Below, piece by piece: positions 57,019-64,000 of a stretch of 64,000 nucleotides of DNA (position 1 is the first letter of the stretch; every line of letters begins with the position of its first letter). The position numbers and the translations under genes were made by a program. Below the pieces are notes generated by a model. The model saw only the letters and a program-made list of their open reading frames with translations. It had not been told where the DNA came from and did not search any database. This stretch comes from Chionoecetes opilio (taxonomy: Eukaryota > Arthropoda > Malacostraca > Decapoda > Majidae): the NCBI GenBank assembly GCA_016584305.1, contig JACEEZ010022944.1, positions 19,931 through 83,930 of the forward strand. Reading direction: 5' to 3'.

Positions 57019-57022
57019 TTAA

Positions 57023-58152
57023 CCTGTCGGGTGCTGCCCAATTTTTTATCTTTAACCTACGCCAGTGCTGGCCGATTTTCGATTTTTTTAATTCAGTTTA
57101 TTTGTGGTCTATTGGTTAAATTAAACAATATAATGACAAACAAACCCTTAACAAATGTATTTTTCATGTCAAAATTAGCTATGAAATTTTTTGCTACATT
57201 TCGGTTTTTTTATCCCTAGAGTTTATTGTTTGCGTGTGATGCATAACTACATTTCAACCCTTGAAGTATACAGACTGCAAATACATTTTCATAATCTAAT
57301 AATAATTTTCAACCACCAACCAACCAACGCCACCAACACCCTCTACAGGCCGTGTAATAGGTAGTAATTATTAGTGACTTGAAAAATATCACCACGACTG
57401 CGATATGTGGCAATACCTGTGAACCCTGCTATACAGAATCCACTTGTAACCTTTGCAATAGCCTGTTGTCAGGGGATTGTAGCACTATATAGGTAGAGCA
57501 GGGAGTGAAGGGGGATATAGTGAAGGAAGTAATAGGTGTGTCATGGGGTACAAAAGGGAGGAAGTAAGGAAAAAAGTTGGTTTTATACTGCAGTTTTTTC
57601 TGATCGAGCAAGCGGGCGGGAGTGACCACTGACGAGGTAACGTCATCGTGACGTCACGGTGACGTCACGATAACAAGACGCACGTAGCAAATACGTGAAG
57701 TGTGAACCGGGCCCAAGTGCAGCCTTATCCACATGCTATAATGTTGCCACATCGCTCAAAGGGTGCATGTGTAACCCTATGTGGAAATGGAAAATAATAA
57801 GCGATTCGTTTTACACCAAACAATTCGAGAGAGGATTCGTTTTACACCAAACAATTCGAGTTGAGTCGAGTCAATTCGAATCGCAACGAGTCTTCGATCA
57901 CTCATTATGGCAATTACTCCCCTTGACTCGACTCAACTCGACTCGCTTGGTGTGAGTGCAGCCTTATCCACATGCTAAACTGTTGCCACATCGCTCAAAG
58001 GGTGCATGTGTCACCCTATGTGGAAATGGAAAATAATAAGTGAATAGTTTTGCCAAAATGAATTTTTAATTATGCCGACGTAAATCTACGTCGCTGGCAC
58101 TGGGAGTGACACGCCCTGCCGACGTAGATCTACGTCGCGGGCACCCGACGGG
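57023..58152. mobile_element. piggyBac-like non-autonomous element, 1130 bp
   Basis: TTAA at 57019-57022 and 58153-58156. The ends CCTGTCGGGTGCTGCCC and complement CCCGTCGGGTGCCCGC are inverted. Near the right end a dyad, CGACGTAGATCTACGTCG, occurs. The interior holds an 85-bp direct repeat (57717-57801 and 57956-58040) bracketing a segment with TTGAGTCGAGTCAA-type inverted ends. No transposase. Confidence 0.65.
57649..57667. promoter_or_regulatory. Two CRE-like TGACGTCA palindromes
   Basis: TGACGTCA at 57649-57656 and 57660-57667, spaced 11 bp, inside the piggyBac-like element. The sites are exact, but there is no nearby gene. Confidence 0.3.
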
Positions 58153-58356
58153 TTAAAGTAATCGTTCAGACAATTTCATCATTCCTGATTTAATGCAATC
58201 AAATCATAGCCATTAACGAGTATATCAACAATACGTCGTCACTTTTTGCATCCAGTCAGCCGTTTTTAAATAATCCGCAATCAAAATCTGCAAATTCCCC
58301 GAGTTCTCAAACACTCCAGACGATGCGCCAACTCAAGTTAAGGCTCGGTGACGTAG

Positions 58357-58418
58357 CAAAAGGCAGCCCTCTCCCCGCGAGCAATTCACTCAGATACTCT
58401 CTCCCCTTCCTTTCCCTG

Positions 58419-58451
<33 letters not shown>

Positions 58452-58559
58452 CGCTCTCTCTTCTCCTCCTCTCTCTCTCTTCTCTTTTCTCTCTCCTTCT
58501 CTCTTCTCTCTCTCTCTCCTTCCTTTCCCTGCTCTCTCTCTCTCTCTCTCCCTCTCTCT

Positions 58560-58609
<50 letters not shown>

Positions 58610-58725
58610 CCCCTCTCTCTCTCTCCTTCCTTTCCCTTTCCTCTCCTTAATTTTTTTTTCTCTCGGGGAGGATGGAGAAGAGGAGGGAAAGAAATAGATG
58701 AAAAAAAAAGAAAAGAGAGAGAGAG

Positions 58726-58818
<93 letters not shown>

Positions 58819-58845
58819 CGAGCGAGCGAGCGAGCGAGCGAGAGA

Positions 58846-58891
<46 letters not shown>

Positions 58892-58917
58892 GAAAAGAAG
58901 GGAGAGAGGAGAGAGAG

Positions 58918-58949
<32 letters not shown>

Positions 58950-59045
58950 GAAAAGGGAGAGAGAGAGAGAAGAGAGCAGGGAAAGAAAGGAAGAGAGTAT
59001 CTGAGTGAATCTGCGCGCGGGGAGAGCGCTGCCTTTTTGCTAGGG
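58357..59045. repeat. CT/GA palindrome, about 690 bp
   Basis: The left arm (AAAGGCAGCCCTCTCCCCGC, ATTCACTCAGATACTCTC, then a CT tract to 58665) is mirrored by the right arm (GA tract from about 58715, then GAGAGTATCTGAGTGAATCT and GCGCTGCCTTTTTGCTAG). A (GCGA)n run is inside the right arm at 58819-58842. Confidence 0.85.
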
Positions 59046-59211
59046 TCATCATACATTCCTACCCTGTTGGGGGAAGAACATTTTTTTTCCGCCGCTTTTT
59101 AACAAAAGTCGTGTTTTTACGGAAATAGGCCTGAATTCAATTATTTTTGGTGGATTGGGTTTTTTTGAGCATAAGTAGAAAAAAAAAAAATGGGGTCTGG
59201 CGATTACTTTA

Positions 59212-59928
59212 ACGGCGGTGGATGATGCGACCCTTGGATTTCATATTAAATATATAGAGTAAGCCGCAACATTAAAAAAAAACAATGAAATGGATTGAAA
59301 GAAAGAAAAGAAAAAAAAAAAAAAAAAAAATTAAGATTATTTTGCATATTACTTACGTACATATGAGATGACGCAGTCTCCGCTGGTTAGAGTTCTCCGT
59401 TTATCCTCCCCCATGAGGAAAAAGAGGGCCCAGGGAGAGAAACCCAGATGACATTTCACTCAGTTATTCCTGAACACTTAATTACACTATAATTCCCCAG
59501 TGGCGGTCCTGGTTTGGGGGCGCCCTGGGCGATCCCTTATGCCCCCCCCCCCCATGCTATTACACACAAAAAGTCTAAATCAATATAAATATTCTTTTAT
59601 CAAAATAAATAAAAACCAAAAATTGAATCCGTAGCATTTCAAAAAATGCAACAATTATAAATAATATATATAGATCCTATATATATATACATCATAAAAT
59701 AATGAATGTAATATAAATAAATTTTTACTATTATTTTTTTATTTAAAAAAATAATGAAAATTAAACTTAAGTTTAAAAGCTACAAGCATAAAAAAACAAA
59801 AAAAAACAAAAATAAAAATTTTAGTTTATACATACAATAAAATAGAGAAAAACATTCTATAGATAAGAATTATAACAATTGTTAAGAAAAGGCTAATGTA
59901 GAAGGTTTCTCATCCTGACTAGTACAGT
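59212..59928 (+). repeat. Direct segmental duplication, copy 1
   Basis: Matches 61314-62050 from GGTGGATGATGCGACC to TCATCCTGACTAGTAC, offset about 2.1 kb, differing mostly in homopolymer lengths and small indels. Includes CAGTGGCGGTCCTGG (59502), which looks like the end of a hAT-type element. AT-rich, no gene. Confidence 0.85.
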
Positions 59929-60645
59929 CCCCTCCCCTAAATCGCGAACACACGGCTTCGGATCCTCTCCTTCCATTTCCTTTTCGTATTTTCCAATAAA
60001 TTATCGTTCATATTCTCAAAATCTGTACAATGCATTCCTCCTCCTTCCCCTGGGATGTTGTTAATCCCACGGGGGCCATCTCTCCCTCCCTCGCCATCTC
60101 TCTCTTCTCCTCTCTCTCTCTCCTCTCTCTCCTCCTCCCTCTCTCTCCTCCTCTCTCTCTCCTCTCTCCCCTCCTCCTTCCTCTCTTCTCTCCCCTCTGT
60201 CTGTCACTTCACCTTTTTCTCCCTCCTTCCTCTTTAATTTCGTAACCCTTTCTCCTTTCTCCTTCCTCTCCTTTTATATGGGTCCTGGCCCTGATATCTC
60301 CACTTAAGCTTATAGATGTAAATGGATCAGAAAGCCTTGCTTGGCACAAGAAGGATAAAGTTTTTAGCACCTCGAGACGTCACCTTATTAAAATGTCCTT
60401 TAGTGGTTGGTTTGTCCCGGGAGTTAAAACCCTAATTTCCAGATAGCCTCCCCTTTCTCTCATCTCCCCTTCTCTCTCCTCCTCTCTTCTTCTCTCTCTC
60501 TCTCCTCTCCGTCTCTCCTCCTCTCTCTTCTCATCTCTCCTCTCTCTGACACTATCACACAATGAGGAATATACATAATGTAAAATTAAAAATACTTTAA
60601 TTATAGATATTTCCAAACAATATTATTGGCTACATTCACACATCT
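59929..60645. other. CT-rich non-coding spacer
   Basis: CT-rich tracts at 60080-60235 and 60445-60545; no gene seen. Confidence 0.5.
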
Positions 60646-60765
<120 letters not shown>

Positions 60766-61019
60766 ACCCAGTTGAAGGGCTCAATGGAAGGAGGAAGAGA
60801 GGGAGGGAGGGAGGGAGCTGTTAAATTGTCATTAGCTGTTGGTGCGGGATTTAAAACTATAATTACTCATCAGGGAGCTATAAAGTCGGGAAGGTTTGAA
60901 ACAGGTGTGGCTACTTAGGGGGGGTGGAGCGGGTCTCTAAGAGGAGACTGAGCGAACATTTGTAGATAAGGAAAAGATTTGAGAAATTGATGGGATTGCC
61001 TCGCCCCAAGTGCTCGCGA

Positions 61020-61280
61020 AGTTCATTGCGTGACTGTACGTTCATGGCACCGTCATGGCACAGTCGTGGTTATCGTAGCTCTATCGTGACGACAAAATGA
61101 CCGTTGATTTTCCATTCGTGATGTAGTCTTACAGCTGTCATGACTCCATCGTGACCATCTTACGACCATCATGACACATAGGTACAGGAAGCGTGACATT
61201 GTTGTGAGGCTATCGTGGTCTGCGTTTATCGTGGTCAAATTAAACGATAGCGTCAATAATCAAATTGGTGGCGCTATCGT
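61020..61280. repeat. Degenerate ATCGTGGT/CATGAC repeat
   Basis: Many scattered 8-10 bp motifs (CGTCATGGCA, TATCGTGGT, CATCGTGAC) on both strands, without fixed spacing. Confidence 0.45.
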
Positions 61281-61313
61281 GGTTCGATTATGGAATGTGT
61301 GACCGGGGCTTTA

Positions 61314-62050
61314 AACGGCGGTGGATGATGCGACCGTGGGATGCATATTAAGTATATAGGAATAAGCCGAAACATTAAAAAATCAATGAAAATGTATTGA
61401 AAGAAAGAAAAGAAGAAAAAAAGAAAAAAAAAGAAATTAAGATTATTTTGTATATTACTTACGTACATATGAGATGACGCAGTCTCCGCTGGTTTAGAGT
61501 TCTCCGTTTATCCATCCACCATGAAGGAAAAAGAGGCCTAGGGAGAGAAAGACTAGATGACATTTCACTCAGTTATTCCTGAACACATTAATTACACTAT
61601 AATTCTCAGTGGCGGTCCTGGTTTGTGTGGCGCCCTGGGCGAACCCTTATGCCCTCCCCCCCCCCCCCCCCCCCCACCATGCTATTACACACAAAAAAGT
61701 CATAATTCAATAATAAATATTCTTTTATCAAGATACTAAAAACCAAAAAATTGAATCCGTAGCATCTGAAATAATGCAACAATTATAAATAATATATATA
61801 GATCCATATATATACAACATAAAATAATGAAATGTAATATAAATAAATTTTAACTATTATTTTTTTATTTAAAAACAAATAATGAAAATTAAACTTAAGT
61901 TATAAAGCTACAAGCATAAAAAAACAAAAAAAAACAAAGATAAAATTGTAGTTTATACATACAAATAAAATAGAGAAAAACATTACTATAGATAAGAATT
62001 ATAACAATTGTAAGAAATGGCTAATGTAGAAGGTTCCTCATCCTGACTAG
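61314..62050 (+). repeat. Direct segmental duplication, copy 2
   Basis: See 59212-59928. The copies diverge abruptly after GACTAGTAC. Confidence 0.85.
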
Positions 62051-62279
62051 TACCAGAGGGTGTTCAAAAATATTTCAGAAGTGTCCCTGAATTTACAATG
62101 AAATAAGAATATTAGTCTGACTGAATACATTTGTTGCACAATAAAATCGGACAATTGCACAATATCTTAACTCTCAGAATAGGAAGAAAACCATACAGCC
62201 TATTTGGCTAAGTGAAGGCACGGTATCCCACAAGACTCAACATATCACAAAGGATACAAAATATTAGCATTATATTGAC

Positions 62280-62945
62280 CAGGGGCGTACCCAGGTGGGG
62301 CACCTATGCCCCCCTTTGCCAAGGGAACTATGCCCCCCCTCCAAGAAATTTCCATCCGTGTCAGAAATCAGAATATGCTAACAGTCGGTTAAAAAAATGG
62401 ATCACATGAAGATTCACCACCCCAATTACACTTGGGGTGACTGATCTTCATGTGGGTGAGACCCAGTTAGGTAAGGTTACGTAACCAATGTCCAGGCTAG
62501 GTTAGTGAACTAGTGGGGGGGTCAGGAGGGGCGCCCCCCAGCTAGGTCCTGATAGTATTGGTCAATATGGAGTGTTGTGTCATATGTTAATAAGTGGATA
62601 AAAGGTTGGCAAGACTCGGGTGGCGGATCTTCGGGTGGTAAATTGGGGTGGAGGATCTTCATGTGATCCAAAAAAAAAATTAAAGGTTCTAGCGATGTGA
62701 CCGCGTCACCTGCTCGTGAACACCTACCCTCATTTGGTCGCACTTATGATTCACGTAATGTCTTGGACATGCATCTAACACTACCAAAACTATTGTTTTA
62801 GTAGCTGAAATAAGAAATTAGGCCTGAAAAGGGAATTAGCTGATGGCGGGCAAATTTACCATCCAGAGGCTAACGAGAAATCTGAAGTTTATTGGCGGAA
62901 AAAAAATTGTGACCCCCCCCGAAAAAAATTGTGGGTGCGCCCCTG
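62280..62945. mobile_element. hAT-like non-autonomous element, 666 bp
   Basis: The ends CAGGGGCGTACCCAGG and complement CAGGGGCGCACCCACA are inverted (13 of 16 match). The candidate 8-bp flanks ATATTGAC and ATTTAGAA share only five positions, so the insertion is old or the call is weak. No transposase. Confidence 0.55.
62399..62669. mobile_element. Nested 270-bp MITE inside the hAT-like element
   Basis: Inverted ends GGATCACATGAAGAT and CACCCCAATT face each other across about 210 bp. It is inserted in an A run on both sides, so a TSD cannot be defined. Confidence 0.6.
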
Positions 62946-63249
62946 ATTTAGAAGTCTTTAAGTAAGCCAAAAACATTGGAAATTTCCCTTATTGGGTTCA
63001 GAACCTAGGATAGTAATACAAGTTAAAGGAAACCATAATGATGTCACCTACCAAATCAGTAATGGGTTAGTTAAGTTGTAATGGTTTTGTTGCAGGCTAC
63101 ACACACTTGCAAATTGCAATGATGCATGCTATCACTGTTTGAATTATGTAATGCTAGTTGCTAATCGGAATAATTTCGCCCTATGTGAAATAGCATATCT
63201 TCATAAACGTCACTTTGGCATTTAAACATATACTTCACCATTTCCTAGA

Positions 63250-63368
63250 GCCAACGACCATACCACGTTGAATGCACCGCTTCTCGTCCGATCAGCGAAG
63301 TTAAGCAACGTTGGGTCTGGTTAGTACTTGGATGGGTGAACGCCTGGGAACACCAGATGTTGTTGGCA
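63250..63368 (+). rRNA. 5S ribosomal RNA gene
   Basis: 119 bp starting GCCAACGACCATACCACG and ending GTTGTTGGCA, with the hallmark TTAGTACTTGGATGGGTGA and GCCTGGGAACACC. The terminal stem GCCAAC/GTTGGC, helix II (CGTTG/CAACG) and the TCTGG/CCAGA stem all pair. Within helix III the usual GG/CC pair is GC/GC, a compensated change. GGGTGAACGCC differs by one base from the usual GACCGCC. A T run (63376-63380) downstream fits Pol III termination. It is a single copy here and looks functional. Confidence 0.92.
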
Positions 63369-63375
63369 TTCCAAC

Positions 63376-63380
63376 TTTTT
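63376..63380 (+). terminator. Pol III terminator (T5) of the 5S gene
   Basis: Five T residues 8 bp after the gene end; a longer T run follows at about 63391-63410. Confidence 0.6.
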
Positions 63381-63579
63381 CATGTATGTTTATATTTTTT
63401 TTTTTTTTTTGCGGGGGGGGGTTTGGCCCATACAAAACCCTACATTAAGTTTATAGGTCTCTAATACCTGCTCGACTTTAAACACTTTGGTCAGGTCAAT
63501 CCTTCTTAAAAGCCCCGCCTTCACAGAGATAAGCAGCGAGGGAAAAGTTTGGTGACTTAATCACATTATACTTACTACA

Positions 63580-63650
63580 TGTATGTATGTATGTATATAT
63601 GTATGTATGTATGTACATAATTATGTATGTATGTACATATGTATATATGT
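63580..63650. repeat. (ATGT)n microsatellite
   Basis: GTATGTATGTATGTATATAT-type tetranucleotide repeat with interruptions. Confidence 0.85.
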
Positions 63651-63864
63651 CTCTTGCACACACACACGCACATTGTGTGTCTTAAGCTACGGTCACACTA
63701 GCCATTTTTACCCGTGGACTGGGCGGTTTTGCGTGGGCTGGAAGCAGAGCTACTTCTGGGCGCTCAGAGCAAGTGGTCACACTACTGTCTGGCCGCGCCG
63801 CCTACCAGCTCAGTGCTAGGCAGATCTCAAATCAAAACAAACGCGACAACGACGTCTCTTAAAA

Positions 63865-64000
63865 CCAAAATATACCGTAATACACCGAAATACATGACAA
63901 TACACTAAAATAAGGTATCAAGAGACAATACATACATTTTTTAAACGTGTTTAGGGTGTATTTCGGTATATTTCGGTGTATTTTGGAATATTTAGGTGTA
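63865..64000. repeat. Imperfect inverted repeat at right window edge
   Basis: AATATACCGTAATACACCGA and similar motifs are mirrored by TATTTCGGTATATTTCGGTG. It continues past the window. Confidence 0.5.

Noticed and set aside
57649..57667. CRE-driven promoter
   Set aside because: Exact TGACGTCA sites but no gene or transcript start nearby; they lie inside a mobile element.

Overview
This is a eukaryotic, repeat-dominated window, most likely from an arthropod and probably a decapod crustacean. The clues are short interstitial tracts of the arthropod telomere motif TTAGG, very long CT/GA microsatellites, CR1-like and Jockey/I-like LINE pieces, many small TIR elements and an arthropod-like 5S rRNA gene. 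No bacterial gene organisation is present. A 343-base N gap lies at 8658-9000, and several stretches look unpolished.

Layout. (1) 1-3720 is a large imperfect palindrome between two divergent copies of one C2H2 zinc-finger gene: one runs off the left edge on the minus strand (U0) and the other (U1, 3683-5128) is intact. (2) 3440-29870 is a direct tandem amplification of a unit made of zinc-finger gene, 3' flank, minisatellite/SINE-like insert, CT tract, piggyBac-like MITE, 115-bp dyad satellite and conserved non-coding block. Copies U2 (15378-16495), U3 (19893-21092) and U4 (28281-29552) are frameshifted. (3) 29872-32281 is a nearly open CR1-like LINE reverse transcriptase interrupted by a 1158-bp palindromic element; a reversed LINE endonuclease piece follows. 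(4) 32755-33942 is the second intact zinc-finger gene (U5, 13 fingers). Its 3' flank, with LINE pieces, paired MITEs and a palindrome (34000-41300), is repeated at 46060-49600 behind the degraded copy U6 (44880-46057). The first copy carries an extra 3915-bp TIR element (35944-39858) with a ~170-bp satellite. (5) 41170-44590 holds minisatellites and homopolymers. (6) 49640-64000 holds a decayed conserved gene (50640-52215, minus), a tRNA-derived SINE, a piggyBac-like element, a CT/GA palindrome, a direct duplication, a hAT-like element and one 5S rRNA gene.

The plausible functional genes are the two intact zinc-finger genes, presumably nuclear DNA-binding proteins, and the 5S rRNA gene. The most informative feature of the window is that paralogous copies serve as empty sites for one another. 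Comparing them fixes the ends of at least four insertions: 5413-7336, 9677-11384, 14549-14859 and 35944-39858. In the LINE, the target-site duplication plus restoration of frame fixes a fifth (30056-31213). Two of these elements carry tandem arrays, so satellite expansion inside mobile elements is the main candidate for something not previously described.
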